From the NCBI GenBank assembly GCA_028023455.1, contig JAQFVV010012666.1:891984-955983 (forward strand): a stretch of DNA of 64,000 nucleotides, given 5' to 3'. Positions 43,344 through 58,680 of this stretch are shown here, piece by piece. Each line of letters begins with the position of its first letter. The stretch's first letter is position 1. The position numbers were made by a program, and so were the translations under genes. The DNA comes from Epiperipatus broadwayi. Its lineage: Eukaryota; Onychophora; Udeonychophora; Euonychophora; Peripatidae. The notes under the pieces are model-generated. The model was not told the origin of the DNA and ran no database searches. It was given only the letters and a program-made list of their open reading frames with translations.

Positions 43344-46300
43344 ACCCCTCACCACTGATCACCATCACAACAATTACCTGGGGGTGCAATTCCATGGATC
43401 ATAGAATAATCTATCGAACTAACTTTATCCTAAATTTATTTATGAGGCAATTAATTAAAGTTTCACTTTAGCCTTGCTCAGTTGAAGGATGCAGAGGTGT
43501 ATGAGGTGTAAAATGTACATTAGATGTGGGAGAAAATATTATAATTAACAGGAATAAAACATCTATCAAATTCTAAAATAAATAAGATTTATATTGGTAA
43601 AATTATATCATCTAAAATTAACTAATTATAATCTATATTTCTCCTCCTCCCATCAACCACGTGCATTGAACAATCTCTACCATTTTAGAAATGTAAACTA
43701 ATAACTAAAATATAATATTTAGAAACTATAATGTATAACAAACTGGATCTGAACTTAAACTAAACCTATCATTACTAAATTTTTAATTACACACTAATCT
43801 AATCTAGTTAACTGAATTTATTATTTGATCTAAATTAGTAATTGAAAATCTCAGGAATTAACTTATGGCATGGCTTAATCTAAAGTCTCTATCTTTCAAT
43901 AACTATTATTTAATATTATGAAAATAATAATATAAAATAAGCAATACCTTACCAAATAATGGCACTTAGATAATGAAAGAAATCGGGCACATTTTGATTT
44001 CAATTCATCATCTAAACAATTACTAAATAATAAAACCCTTTTAGAAACTCAGTAAATAATTGACATCTCATACAGTGTTCGGATCAAGGAAATCAATATC
44101 ATCATATTTGGAGGTTTGTTATAATTAAATGAAAATACAATTATATCACATTAAATAAAATAAATGTGTGAGCTTTTGTGGAAATATGAAACACTTATGA
44201 ATGTTAAAGAAGAATTCTAAGTACAATTTTGAATAATAAAAATATTTATTTACAAAATAAGAAAAATAGTTAAGCATACATTTAGCTCTTTCTCATTGGA
44301 ATAAGTACAAATTTTAGATGTATTTAGCATCGCTGGTTAAAGTTTACATAAAAATAAATAACACAATATGATCTCTTAAATTTCAAAATTAACACATTTC
44401 ATCTATCAAAACATACTGATAGATTTGTGAAACATCTTATATTCTTAACATTAAATAATGAACCAAAATAAAATCCACATTTTTTTACTGTAAAACAAAT
44501 GGTTTTTAGTTATCAGCTATTTCTGATAAACCTATAGAACTGAAGAAAATTAATCTTACATTTCTAGTATTCTACTACAGAATTTATTTTATATTCAACA
44601 TTTTGTTTTATAACACTCAGTTATGAATTAACTTAATAAATCTATGACAAACAACATTAGTCAACTATTTTAATTACACTATAAAATTAAATTAAAATTT
44701 TGCATTTTACTTCAAGTGCTCAGTACTATAACTAAAGTAAAGGGGTTTGAATCCTAAGAATAATATCAAACTATGTTTTGCAAAATAAAATAAATAGCTC
44801 CATTAATTAAATATATTCTTACCAAATTATATTTTGTAAAATGAAATGAATAATTACATTAATTAAATATATTTTGCCTTTGCAACATTGAAATAAAGTG
44901 TTCTATTAAATAACTATGGTTTTATTTTGCCAAAATAAAAATAAATAATTCTATTCATTAACTATGTTTTAACTTTGCTTGCTTCCTTAATCAAATGATG
45001 ATTGAATGATAAAGATTAATGATATGAAACCTAAATGATCACTACAAAATGTTTTAAAATGATAATTAAAGTTGTACATTAATGATGAATTTTTCTATAT
45101 CTTTCAAATTAACACTTTATGCATGAGCCTGTATTATGTTGTGTATCAAAGAATAAATAACTAATTCTAATCAATCTAATCGTTTTGCTTATGAAGTTAT
45201 AATATGAACATAATACAGACAAAGGCAATGGACAATCAAGCTTTAATCACTGACTTCACTAGAAGCTGTTTTGTAAGAAAATCTATTTTGCTTTTATTCT
45301 TCTTTTTATCAATAAATTATCTGGCACTTGGCTATAGTATAAGCTGGAAAACATTCAATAAACACATGGGGATACAATATTTTTACAATTCAAATAGATA
45401 AATATCAACACAACAACTCCCAAGTCTACTTCTGAGACTAAACTGGTGGGAATAAATCTTTTCACCAAATCATCAGGGAGACAATATACTTAACTTCATA
45501 TACTTTTATTCATAATACCAAATATCAAAACTGGAGGATTCAATCTACTCCTATCAAAAATATTTCAATACACAGAAAATAAGGCATAACTCGATCCCAT
45601 AAATACTATAAAACATTGCTAACTTTACTACGCATTGCCACAAAATACTTTTCCATTCGAGCACAATAAAGAACAATAATTTACTTACATAAATCTCTAA
45701 TCTTTCCAAACAATTGAACATCTTCCTTCAAAACTGATAGATTATATAGCATTTGTACTTGTAATTAACATATGATTATAACTAAGTTTAATAATGGACA
45801 CACATATACAAGCATAATAATACACAGACCATTCAAATCCCAGTAAGCAAAGAACTACTTTCAAAATATCAATTACTAATTTTAAAAGCAATAAAGAATA
45901 TTTTATATTTGATAATATACTATTTAGGACTTGGTAACATACTAATAATGGTTGGAAAACAAGGCAATAATTTCTATCAGCAAGCAAGACAAAATAATTA
46001 TTTCATATAGTGCATTTACCTTTGCACAAATCTAAAGAAAAAATTGGCTTAGACAAATAATAAAACTTTATATTCCAGGTTAAATAATTATTGAAAATAA
46101 TTAATTTTTAAATCTGTTGAAAATGTTTAGATATAATATAAGAACCTATATAATGTGCTTCTTTTAAAGAAGAGCTATCACCCCTATTAATGTTACATGG
46201 ATGCCATCATCTTTTACCATGCTCATATGTTATAATTTAACACATGACAAAACTTATATTAAACTAATAAAAAAAAATACTTGGCATAATATTTTCTTCT

Positions 46301-46402
46301 TATTATGCCTTTAATGAGACGTTCTGGAAGAATAATAATACATATAATAATAAAAATAATAAAACATTTCTTCAACTATCACTATCTGTCTAAATACTAT
46401 TA

Positions 46403-46494
<92 letters not shown>
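46403..46494. repeat. (AAT)n microsatellite
   Basis: About 30 uninterrupted AAT triplets. Confidence 0.95.
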
Positions 46495-46496
<2 letters not shown>

Positions 46497-48671
46497 TAAA
46501 GTTCTCTTTTTCTTTCTTCTTTCTTGGTTATAAAAATGAAGAGTTTATTGATAGTTTATGAGTGATGTTCCTTGGTCATCTCTTCAATGATAATAATTAT
46601 TAGCACAGAAGTATAAATATTGACGAATACATAACACGTTTCTGCCGGAAAACAAAACAATATTACTTTTTTAATTCATAAGAGCAGATTCAATGTCCTC
46701 AGCTGTTAGCTAATGAATTGCTGTTGACATTATATATGAGAGATTTTATTAATAAGGCAATATACATTTTATGACCCAAATAAAATAGTAGTTCATATTT
46801 CATTCTTCAGATATATTCAAAAATTTTATTTTACATTTTTAAAGCCATTCAGAACATATGTGATTATTTAACTAATAATATTTATTTAGATGAGTTTTCT
46901 CACCATATTATAGACAGAAAACTTTCACAGTGAGTGAGGAGTGCAATTAATAAACCAAAGTCACATAATTTATCCATTTTATAAATTTGTTTCTCATATT
47001 AGTTTGGAAAAACAGGTAAATATTAACAATGCATTCAATTACACATTTAGTCTTGTATTTTTAAATAGGTAAAAATATAAATAATTACGAAAATGTTCTA
47101 ATAATAATGATGATAAATTTAAATATTCAGATGCATCTTTTTAAATCTTTCTTCATAACTAGCATATTTTTTTTATAAAGAGTTCTGAAAATGTTTAATA
47201 ACAGTTCACAAATTACACATGCTGCAGTTGTTCCATTAATAATATAATTAAAACTTAAGATAAATAATTTTGAAAAATAAACAAACATTCTTCTTTCTTC
47301 TTTCCATTAGGTTTAAAGTTTAAATAAAACAATTTTACAATACTATTATACATTCTCATTCTCTCTTTTAATAGTGGTAATTTAAACTTAAATAATATAG
47401 TATAGATACTTACTTGCATTTTAGACAATGGTTGGAGAATCTAAATAGTCAACCAAGGATAGTATCAATGTATCTCTTACTGTGGTTTAAATACTGATTT
47501 CTGTAAACCAATAATATATTGTATTCTTTCAGCTTGAACTTTGGAAGAAAAAAATTATACTATCAAACTTTGTTAATAAATGAATTTAAAAATGAAACAG
47601 TAGTGTAAAATATTTTAGCAGTTTGTAGTTGGAGTTGGTTGTAGTTGTTGGAGTTCTTACAAAAATACAAGTATCTCTTTTTATAGATTTTTAAAATATT
47701 ACCTCACACTTTTCCTCTTCCAATAGTTCAAGATATCTGAAAGTTCAATGATTACCAGACAGATACCAAATGCTCCTCCCATTACAATAAAACTTAATTT
47801 ATGCAAGAAACTTTGTCTTGAAAAATAAAGAAAAGTGGGGGGATTATTTTGTATTTTAAATAAATAAAAAAATATTAAATATTAAACTGAACTAAGAATT
47901 AAATATTCTGTACTTTAAAAACAACAGAATAAAAACTAATAACAATTGTTTAATAATTCACCAGTCCACTGCTCAATTAATTCACTTAAAATGTACTTAA
48001 GCTGATTTTTAACATTATTATTTATGGAATTAATTATTTGAATATGAGATGTGTTATTTAATGATTTAATGAAGCATATGAATGAAAAATGAAGTTGAAT
48101 AATGATATTGACATACATGAATATTTACAAACAATGCACTATAGACACTAAACTTATATGAGTAAATGACTATTTTGATGATGATGAGTGAAACATATTT
48201 CACTGTTTATACTATAATTTAAAATATATTAAGCTTATGAACTAGAGAATCACTCAAACAAGTCTAAATACTGCTTTGTGAACAAATAAAATAAATTAGC
48301 ATCAGCTCAAACTGAACTGACTATGTTTAAACAAGCCACCCCTACCCTATCATTAATTAGATCCTAAATTAAGATACTAAACATCTAATAATTTCTAAAT
48401 TACCCCTACAAGTACTTCTAATCATAGTTTGAAATCATAAATAAAAATTTATTGTTAAGGTATTTCTACCCAAAAGATTATTTTAATTTAATTTATGGGT
48501 ACAGTTAATATTAAAGACATATTTAGAAAAGCAGAATTTATACATTTGTTGATAAGTTGACTGAGAAAAGGGAGGAGATGTCTGACTCTTAAAAAACTAC
48601 ATTAGATAGTGATGATGAATGGTCATTATTTTATACTAAGTTAGAAATAAATAGTTCATGAGAGTAAATGA

Positions 48672-48750
<79 letters not shown>

Positions 48751-48751
48751 T
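48672..48751. repeat. (AAT)n microsatellite
   Basis: About 26 AAT triplets, 2.2 kb from the previous array and on the same strand. Confidence 0.95.
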
Positions 48752-49738
48752 AGTTATAAGAATTGGGTATTATAATAAAGGATTAAAGTATTATAGGTTA
48801 ATTAAGAAATTGTATACCTGCAATGTGTATGTATATAATCTAATTGTGGATCTTAATTGTAAAATTCACAATTAATAATCATTCCTTGTCATGTTGTAAA
48901 GCAATTTTTAAAAAATAAATTAAATCATTTTAATAAGTTTAATATTAGCATCCAAATTAAATTCAAAGTCTGAGTTTGAAACTGAACTGCAAAATATATT
49001 TTGTAAAAAGGGGGAGGAAAGCTTTTTTCTGTTATTTACATTTAATGTAGGTTTCACATTTTATATTGCACAGCCAATTATGAGACATTTAAATCATATA
49101 TGTTTCACCACAGAATTTAAGTGTGCAATTAACTATGATAGTCTATGAAATGTCAAAAAATTAATTGACAATTATAGTGTTGAATTGTAAAACTAATGGT
49201 TGGTCATCTGTTACAATACAGATGTGGATGGGGCATAGTTTTCTAAAAGAGCAAAAAAGTTAAAATTAATCAGAGAAAAAGGGAACAAGTCAATTAATTA
49301 AGAAAAGAGAATAACCAGATGACCAGATAAAATTTCTCTATAAAATCTGTGTTAGCAGAAGGGAGGGTTTTTTATATTTGAAACTTTATTTTTGCAAGTT
49401 TTTCTTTTTGACTTAGAGAGAAACTGTTATAAAATTTAAAATCATTTTTGTTACTTTTTGTCTCTTAAGAATAACTTGGCTAAATCTAACATTGTCTTAA
49501 GAAAAGACAATGTGTGTAAATTAATTTTATGTGGGCACACACATTTTTAATCTCCAGAAGTTAACTAATGGTCATCGCAGGATCAAGAAATGGTAAAAAA
49601 AATTTAAACCACAGAAATTAAACTTTGAGTTTGATACTGTTCATATATGCAACCAATTTAAATATAAAATGAGTCTAAATATAGAAAAAAACATCAGAAA
49701 TGGACTTATACTGTGAGAAAGTTAAACGAATGCTATTT

Positions 49739-49886
49739 AACTTTAATCTGCATAAATTTAAAAAGTTTAACTGTAATCTGTATAAAATTAAAAAGTTTAA
49801 CTGCATTCTGCATAAAATTAAAAAGTTTAACTATAATCTGCATAAAATTAAAAAGTTTAACTGTAATCTGCATAGAATTAGAAATG
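49739..49886 (+). repeat. 30-bp minisatellite, about five units
   Basis: The unit AACTGTAATCTGCATAAAAT plus TAAAAAGTTT repeats with few changes. Because 30 is divisible by three, two overlapping frames stay open through the array (49700-49909 and 49713-49904), one encoding FNCNLHKIKK-like decapeptide repeats. A coding role is not supported by anything around it. Confidence 0.85.
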
Positions 49887-51866
49887 AGGAATGTGGTTCA
49901 GTAAAATAAAAATTGTATATCTGATGGAAGAGGAATCAAACTCCATCTGAATAACTTTTTGCTACAAAGACTTATGGGCTCTTATAAACCGATTAAGGAA
50001 TGGAAAAGGGAAAAATGGAAATCAGGAACTTGGAGGACACTTGCTACAGAACTTTATATAAGTATATATTTTTTTATTATTCGCTCTTTAAGTGTGTAAG
50101 ACATTTACATTTAAAAAAAGAAAATATTTTTTTTTTTTACTTTGTAGTGTATCGTGTATATCATCCATTTTAAAATTAATTCATGTTATAATTACAATTG
50201 TATTATTTTGGGGGTAGAGATATTGATATAATATAATTTTGAATGTGTTTATTTTTAAATTCTTTTGCTATTATTGTCATTTTGGGGGTAGGTGAAATTG
50301 ATGTGCCTTATTTAAAATGCTTTACACACATTTTTAAAAAAAAAAACACCTAGAGATATTATTATTGGTATCAGAAGTTATTGTCAAATGCTTACACTTA
50401 TAAATTGTGTGTCTATTGAGCTAAAACATCATCATTTTCTTATAAAAGTGCATGGAAATAGTTTTTAAAGTTTATTGCTTATTTCTTATTGTTTATTATT
50501 ATTGTTATCACGGATTTAAGGCCAGAAACAAGCTGATTTATGCTTAGAAAATTTATGGGCTCATATTCCGGTGCAGTAGTTTGCAAGAATATTAAATATA
50601 TGAAAGTTTTACTAGTATAATTTGATGTTTCAACCTGTATGTGTGTGGATAGACAAAGTCTCCACAAAGCCAGGATAGGTATGCTATATTCATAAAGTAT
50701 TTGAACACAGTGGAAGAGTTTTTCCACTTTATTATTCTATACATCATAAGCAGGTTTCTTTATTATTGGCCAGAGGTACTAGGTACACCTAAGTTTTTTG
50801 TATGACTAGCAATAAAAATTTTAGCATATCTCAACCTCAGTGAAAAAGTTATCTCTTATTTGAGTCACTGCCTGCCTCATGTTAATGTTTAATATTCATT
50901 ACGTGTGTATAAGAGATAGCCATGATAAGCATCATTATAAATACAGGATACAAGGTCACAAACTCAATTTAATGTCGGAATGAATGCAGATAATGTATGT
51001 GCAATTAGGGTATTTGAATATTGTCTTGTTGATTTAATTTTATCAATTACACCCAAAAGTAATAAAGGTAATAAAATGTGAATTTAAGGGTTAAATATCC
51101 TACGAATGCTTAAGCATAAGCAATGTGTATATAAAATTATTTAATAAATATTTGCATAGCCAGCTGAGAACTTCGCTGGAAAGGTAATATTGTTAAAATA
51201 TTATTATGTTATAAGAACATGAGTATAGATTGTAAGCACTATGATGAAGCTTGATCTTGATGCCGAGTTATTTGCTATCTGTTGCCACACATATTTTGTT
51301 TGTCAGATTATTAAAATGCTACCACGTATTTATTACATCATTACATGAAGAATATTATTATTGTTATTTATTATTATTAGTTTAAGTGTAGTAGATTATG
51401 ACATAAAATCTTTTCTCATATTTTGCTACCGTATTTTTAATTAACTTAGAATAAATTTTATGAACCTGAGATTATTTTATTGAGCTAGATTATTATTAAA
51501 TAGAAGATTAAGATTAAATTATTAGTTTAATCTTAGTGAATTGAAGTTATTAAAGTCGTAAGAATACTATGAGTTTGTTATTTAAGATAATAATAAGGGG
51601 GGATAGTGTTCTTATGCCATTGAGGTAGTATCCTGTAGGATATTGGCTCAATGTAATATATCTTGTCAACTGTATTTTCACTTCAAGTCTCATGAAAATA
51701 TTAAATATTTATTTAATTTTAATTTGATAAACTGAACTTTATTCATATTGTAAATTTGAGCTAGTGAAACATTTTAATTTTAGTACGGAATATTTTAGTT
51801 ATTAACTATTAACTGAGACAGAACCCGTTTTATTTTATATCTTATACTATCTGGAAGTGAGGATGC

Positions 51867-51881
51867 TTAATTACAAGGTTA

Positions 51882-51929
<48 letters not shown>

Positions 51930-51934
51930 CCTTG

Positions 51935-51981
<47 letters not shown>
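51867..51981. repeat. Two (TA)n arrays with mirrored flank
   Basis: TAATTACAAGGTTA lies left of the first array (51884-51926). Its reverse complement, TAACCTTGTAATTA, lies right of it and is followed at once by a second array to 51981. Confidence 0.9.
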
Positions 51982-51983
<2 letters not shown>

Positions 51984-54740
51984 ATATCAAAGCATAAACA
52001 AAATGTTGATATAAAACAATCTGGTGAGTGTATTAATTAATACTGTGTTATGTTTTAAAAGGAGACATTAATAACTTGCTTCATGAAGATTTACATAAAA
52101 ATGACAGAAAAGATTTTTATAAATTAAGCTTGCCAGTTTGTTTGAAAGTGGCAAAGTAATAAAAAAACACACATAATATCAAGTAATAAATAAATGATCA
52201 CACCAAAATTAAAGAAAGTTAGAGCATATAAGATAGAAGTAAATTTAAATAAATCATTTGAGTGCAATTTACATATTATACATAGAAATTAACTAAGAGC
52301 AAATTACATATTAACAAAAACAAAGTTAAATAATATATATTAAAAGAAATATTGATAGATGAGTTAGGGTAGAGTTAGTTTGTGGTGACGGCCGATTTAA
52401 AATATTGCATGAGCACGGCAATTGAAATGAAAGTTCTTAAGTAACTGCAAGCTTCTAGTAGCATTAAAGTTCTTAGGTCAGCTTTTACTTTCTCTTGGGC
52501 AGCAGAATGAGATGACCGCTGAAGATGATGACCCAACAGGGTCAAGCAGATTGGTGGATTTATACTACATCATTTTTAGTTTCACAGCGACATGTAATAT
52601 CATTATAATAAGTTCTCTCAATAGTAGCTAATCTTCCCTGTGATTCAAAATTCAGCCATTTATACTTTTTCCTTATCGATTGTTTTTGAAGATGCAGCAG
52701 TAAGATAATGTCCAAAATAAATTCAAATCTATTTCCAGATTAGAAATAGATTTGAGAAAAATGTTTATAATTAAAAGAAAATCTTTAATCTTAATCCCCA
52801 TGTTATTTTAAGTAAAACTTTAATTAAAAATACCTTTCCCAGATTAAAACAATAGCGCTTCCAACCCCTTTAATTATTTTTAGAGAATTACTGTAGCATC
52901 TTCTTTATTGGATTTTATAATAGTTTTTAGAAAGACAAGCAATTTAAAAAGAAAAAAGTTAAAAAATTATGTATAATAAAATATTTAATAAAAATCAATA
53001 TTTTGTAAGTTTTGCTCCTATATATATATATTTTTGAGTAGCACCTATGTATTTTAATAAAAAAATTAATAATTGATAAAAAAGAATTAATAATACTTTT
53101 AAAACATGTTAGGAGCGAGATGGAAAATAGGGATTTAAACATATGTTAGTACATGGAAACATGAAGCTCAATTTTAAGTTGAGATTAACTGCTTCATTAT
53201 CTAGATATTTCCAATCCAATCATACATCAATCTATTATTATTAATATTTGAATTATCATGTACATAAATAAAATCCAGTAAAATTTGTTAAATGGTTAAT
53301 TTCAAATACTTAGATTTACCAAATAATTTAATGTTGTTGAAGTATAAACTGTGAATAGAGATAGTATTGAGTGATAGTGAGTGTTGGGGTTGGCATAAAA
53401 TCCTTTCTCCATCTGTTGTATTCAAACCCTTCTCCAGATGCCTTTCTTTATAATTTTGTTATATTCTTGAATATGTTTATGATGTGTTTATAAAAAAAAA
53501 TTAATAAGCTTAAATTATTCCGAGCTTTAATGTAAATTGATATTAAACTGCATTAAAGACAAACGAGATGACCTTGGGGGCGATCATGAGAGAAGTGTTT
53601 ATCACCAATAATCTGTCGCAGCTTATTCGATTTCCACATCTAATTATTCTAAAAACGCTGAGAAGAGATTATAAGGAGAAAATGAGCTAGCAAAAATGTA
53701 AATTTTAATAGTCAAATAAATAATAGTGTAATAGACATATGGATGTGAAGTTGATGGAGGGGTGGATAAGGAAGTTGCAGCTGGATATAGAACCTTGTAA
53801 TTAGAATAAAATTTAATTGTAACTTTAATCATAGTGAATGGGGGGGGCACACTGAGAATAACCCAGAATTCCCCCAGATATTAATATTATCCATTTTTAA
53901 TGCATTCTCAGTAATTTCTGAATTGATTATGTATTAACCCATTCATGAAATATTATTACTAAGAGTATTGAATTGAGATTTAACCTTTATATTTTATTAA
54001 AGTTGCAATTTGGCACCCTGGCAAATAAGTTCATAGATGTTCTGTACCATCATCATCATCCCAGTAGGCCTCAGAAATTGTGTCCGCTAGGAATGATGAA
54101 GCATCCATTGATCTATCTTTAAAAAGTAAAATTGGCATGCAATTTAGCTGCAAATGTTTAAATGCCATATAGATTTAAATATAGGACAATCAATCTATAA
54201 TGTGGATGTGCGACCATTTGAATAGAATTTCTCATTGGTTAGAATAAAGTGACAATTAGCTTAAACTGTCCAATAATATATGTGATATTTGAAACTCTTC
54301 CAATCATTTATTTCTATATAAAATATTATGTGGATCACCGATTGAGAGATTGCAAAATGTGTTTATGTTCATTTAATAAGTTTTTATAAAGTTAACAAAA
54401 TAAAGAATAAGTTTTCATTGGTTAGAATTGATTTTATATAGTTACAATTGGCTTGTAATGTGGTCACACGAAGGAGATTATACATTATACTTATTCTAAA
54501 TTGTACTTGAGAAATTATATATATTTAATTTATATGTATGAAATATATTAATCTATACATCATATATTTAATTGGTACTTAACAAATTCAACTTATGTAA
54601 AACTGTATTTAAGACATTTTTCGTTAGTTAGATTTGGCTACAACGTGGATGCTTCTTATAAACATCAGACCCCCAGCGAAAAAGTTGTTTTTGCATCTTT
54701 CATTAATTTATATTTAAGCTGAATAAAATTTGTTAGAATA
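51982..54740. other. AT-rich DNA without recognised genes
   Basis: A less AT-rich patch at about 52380-52560 (GTGGTGACGGCCGATT..., GATGATGACCCAACAGGGTC) stands out from the background but shows no open frame or known element. Nothing else is supported. Confidence 0.5.
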
Positions 54741-54755
54741 TATATATATATATTG

Positions 54756-56204
54756 TATCTAACTAAAGTTTCCCTTAGATCCAAAAGGAGCCAAAGGTTA
54801 TCTTAGCTTAACCTTTTGGTTTAAATTTGTCTGATTTAAAAAAAAAATAATAACGATAAAAATGAAAATTAAATTAGTTAATGACTAAACCAGGATAATC
54901 TTGTATTGATTGTAATCACTGTTGTATTATGGAATTAGGTCTAAGTATGTGGAAAAGGTATATGAATTGGGTTGGTAAGAAATGCTAAATAATAAATTTA
55001 ATTCTAAAAAAGGAAAGATATCAGATATAGTTGTCAGTTTGTAAGTAATATTAAGTGTATTCTAAACAAACTATTGTATAATCTATTCTAATGTCTGAAG
55101 AATAATAATAAGATATTATAAATAAGTTGGAATAATTAAGTAATAAATTTTAAAAAATTATATGTAAGTTTTATTAAAAAAAAAATTATTATTAGTTTTG
55201 TAGTTTAAAATACCAGTTATAAAAGTTATTTAGATTAGATAGTCATCAACATTTTATTGTTGTAATTCTAAAAATAACTTTAAACAATTAATGTAACGCT
55301 AGACGTGTGTGAGAAAATGTGCATGTAAAGACATGGAAACAAAAAAAAAATTAATTCCAATATTATTTAAAATAAATAAATAAAACAAATGTGTGGATAA
55401 CATTATTTCAATGAAATATTAGAGGTTTAATAAAGAGTATAACTTTAAATTTTATATTTATTACTATGGGTTGGATAAAATATCATTAAAAAAAAATATT
55501 GTATAATATTTGTTAATAATAAAATTTTGATTTCTAGCTGAAGGTCACGTGGTATAAGAAAATTATATTGATTACATCATTAGATCGATTTTACAGCTGG
55601 TTTGTTGGAATATTTAAATTTAATAAAAAATAGTTTTTATTGGTTTTTAAATAAACTATAGGAGTGGGGTGAAAGATTGTAAGATAAATGGAAGATCTAA
55701 AGGGTTATTCAGTTGCTGATTTTTTTTTAATTCTACCTGTAGCTGAATCTTAAAAGTTCTTAATAAAAAGTAATTTTTAAAAACTTTATACTTTATAAAA
55801 AAAAATAAAAGTATGTATTTAAAACCATTATTTTAAAAAATCGTCTTGCAATGAAGAAGGGCTAATACAAAGGTAATTCCGTTTTTTGACAGTTTTCATT
55901 ACAATTGAGACATTAAAAATTAACAGTAAAATGTTTGGGGAAAATATGGCATCTCATATTTCATTTATTTTTTGTTTATTCGTTTTTTTTCTTTATTTAA
56001 TATTAAAACTTAAATTATTAAGTATAGTTATGGCTAAAGACTTTATTGCACTAAAATATAGTATACCTCCTATCAAATTAAAAATACATGTGAAGAAAAA
56101 ATTAAAAAAAAAAAGACATTCAAACATTCTAAAATATTAAAATGGAAATGCGTTAGTATCTTATAAATTAAAAGTGACAACAAAGTAATACTTTATTACT
56201 TTAT

Positions 56205-56300
<96 letters not shown>

Positions 56301-58680
56301 TGCATTATTAATACATGCTATATACATGTAAATATGCTCTTAAAAGAATAATATTTAAGAAGAAAATATTTATTTTAAAATGCTAATTCTCGTTTATGCT
56401 AGTAGTATGAAAAAAAATTTGTTTGGAAGTAAAACTTTAAATGAATTTAAAAACATTATTAATGAACTTGTCTCTATCAAATACATAATGTTTTGTTATA
56501 GTGGCCAGTACTTTATGACCGTTGATCGTAGCACATAAACCAAGGAGCGTCCTTAATTATAAACAAAGTCTACTCTTATGTTTAAAAATAAATAAAAGGA
56601 AATTTGTTTTAAAAAAAAAATACATTTTTAAATATTAAGAAACATATTAAAAAAAGAGCTCTATTTTAAAAAAAAATGCATTTATTTAAAGAAGAACAGT
56701 GAAAGCTAACTAAATAGATATATTATAATTATTCTGCGTTTGAACCTAGGATTATAAATATAAAAAAAAAAAAATGTGCTCATCTGAAGAATTTATTGTT
56801 GTCAATGCCGGCTTATTTTACTTATACTTATGCTTATTATACTTATGCTACTCAGTTGAATAATTTATTTTCTAGTGCCAACTTATGTTTATGCTTAAGA
56901 TGTTTTATTATTTTAATATTTAAAATTGTCTTTAAAGATAAAAGAAAGTGAACATGTTTATATAAAGAACTACTGAACATTTTTGTTTGGAAATGATTGC
57001 CATGTATATAAATGTATTAGTTGAAGCTTCGAATTTAAATACATATCTAAACCTGGATAAATTGTCTACACATTATGAAATGGAAAAATCATCACGGAGC
57101 CAAAATATGAACTTAAGTTAATGTATTTTTTTTTATTGTTTGTTTTATTGGTTAAAAAAATAAAACCATAAAAATATTTATGCTATTAAATCTTTATGTA
57201 ACACTTTTTGCATAAATATACAGGTAAACTAGGGTTATAATTTTAAAACAAAATAGGTTTATTTGAATGAGCAAATGTTTCTTGCTATTCTTAAGTAGAT
57301 TTAGTTTATTTATCAAGCATTACACTAGCTAGTTTCTATATAATAATTTTATTATAAAGATTTAAATATCACAGTCTTATTTTCATAAATGGGATGTTTT
57401 ACTCAATTTTAATTTCAAATTTACTAAAGAAGTTTATCAGAGAATGTACATTCATTTGTTTTATGAATGTTATATTAAGAATAATTACAAATATTTTATA
57501 TTCATCGAGAAGTAAATATCCTTGCATTTAATTTACAATTTTAAAAGTCCACTAGTACTATATTTTTAGCATTAAATATTTTGTTATGTGTGCATTGTAC
57601 CTTGCCTAGAATTGTATATGCATTTAAGTTTAAAGTATTTTCTACAGTAGTCAGTTGACACATAGTTTGCTTTGTTGGTTTGAATATTGGATATACATTT
57701 TGTATTTTATAAATTTCTTGGAAATAACTTAGTTTAAGTGAAGTATATATCTTGCTATTAGTTAGAATTTGGTAGCCTCAAGAGTTAGGCTTAATTCATA
57801 TTTTTTGAATATGTTTATGGAGTCGAGAGTATCCTCCATCCTTATTGTAATGTAATTCCATGATTTGATAGTGCTTGTCCCCAAAAGAGGGTTATTATAT
57901 TGTATTTTTCAGTGATGATAATCACATTTATAAGCTAACCAACAATAAGTTATATTTATTTTAAAGTATATTAAATATGCATATGGTATAAGTGGCAATT
58001 TACACATAATAATTTAATATTTTCATCCAGAATTTCGCCGCTGGATTTGTAAGTCTGTTATATCATTATCTTTAAAACATTGAGGGAATAATTTTATGTG
58101 GACTAAAGTTATTTTAAAAAGTATAACTGATCTCTGATGAATGATTGTCCTATACACTTAAGTTGGTTTAATTTTAGTATTAGCTTAACCTAATATAAAG
58201 ATAGATCTAGCTGTGATATTAGTTATATCCGTGAAACTAGTCGTGATATTTTTAAAAAGTATTGTTGAATATGCTTACTCCAACTTAGCGTTTGTTAAGT
58301 TGAGGAGTATAAATTAAGCTTAGGGTTTTCAATATAAACATAGATCTGTGTGTCATTCTGATTAGTAGATGACACAATAATGTTATTAATTAGTCCAAAT
58401 AATTATATAAAATCTTAGTGCGGTATTGGCACTGTTTGTATTCCACTATATTTATAAACATGTCTTCTCATTATTAATAAATCAAATTATTATTATTTCA
58501 AAAGTTTTGTTTGTTTGTTTTACTTTTATATGAAAATATATTATTGTCTTGGGTTCCAAGTTTACAAAGTCTTAAATTTTAAAGTTAATGAATCTTCAAT
58601 TCAGAAATTTACAAGTAGATTCTAAGTTAATTAAATACAATTGATATTGTCTTAAAAATTAAAAAAGCATTGGTGTGTAA
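54756..58680 (+). repeat. Long non-coding repeat, copy B (~3.9 kb)
   Basis: The direct counterpart of 10382-14800. It starts TGTATCTAACTAAAG beside a short (TA)n (about 54740-54753). Compared with copy A it lacks the ~370-base segment at 13455-13825 and carries its own (TA)n at 56207-56299. Divergence is substantial, with many small indels, so the duplication is old. Confidence 0.75.
56207..56299. repeat. (TA)n inside long repeat copy B
   Basis: About 93 bases of TA. Copy A has no TA array at the matching place (near 11780). Confidence 0.95.

Larger units (their letters stand above)
43341..51860. other. AT-rich DNA without recognised genes
   Basis: Short frames (for example 45204-45401 plus, 45742-45987 minus, 50479-50727 minus) show no motif and are treated as chance. 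Around 44760-44980 a 60-75-base unit with TTAATTAAATATATT recurs imperfectly. (AAT)n arrays and a 30-bp minisatellite are listed separately. Confidence 0.55.

Noticed and set aside
46403-48751. CRISPR-like array from regular repeats in the 46-49 kb region
   Set aside because: These are simple AAT microsatellites with no spacers; the organism is an animal.
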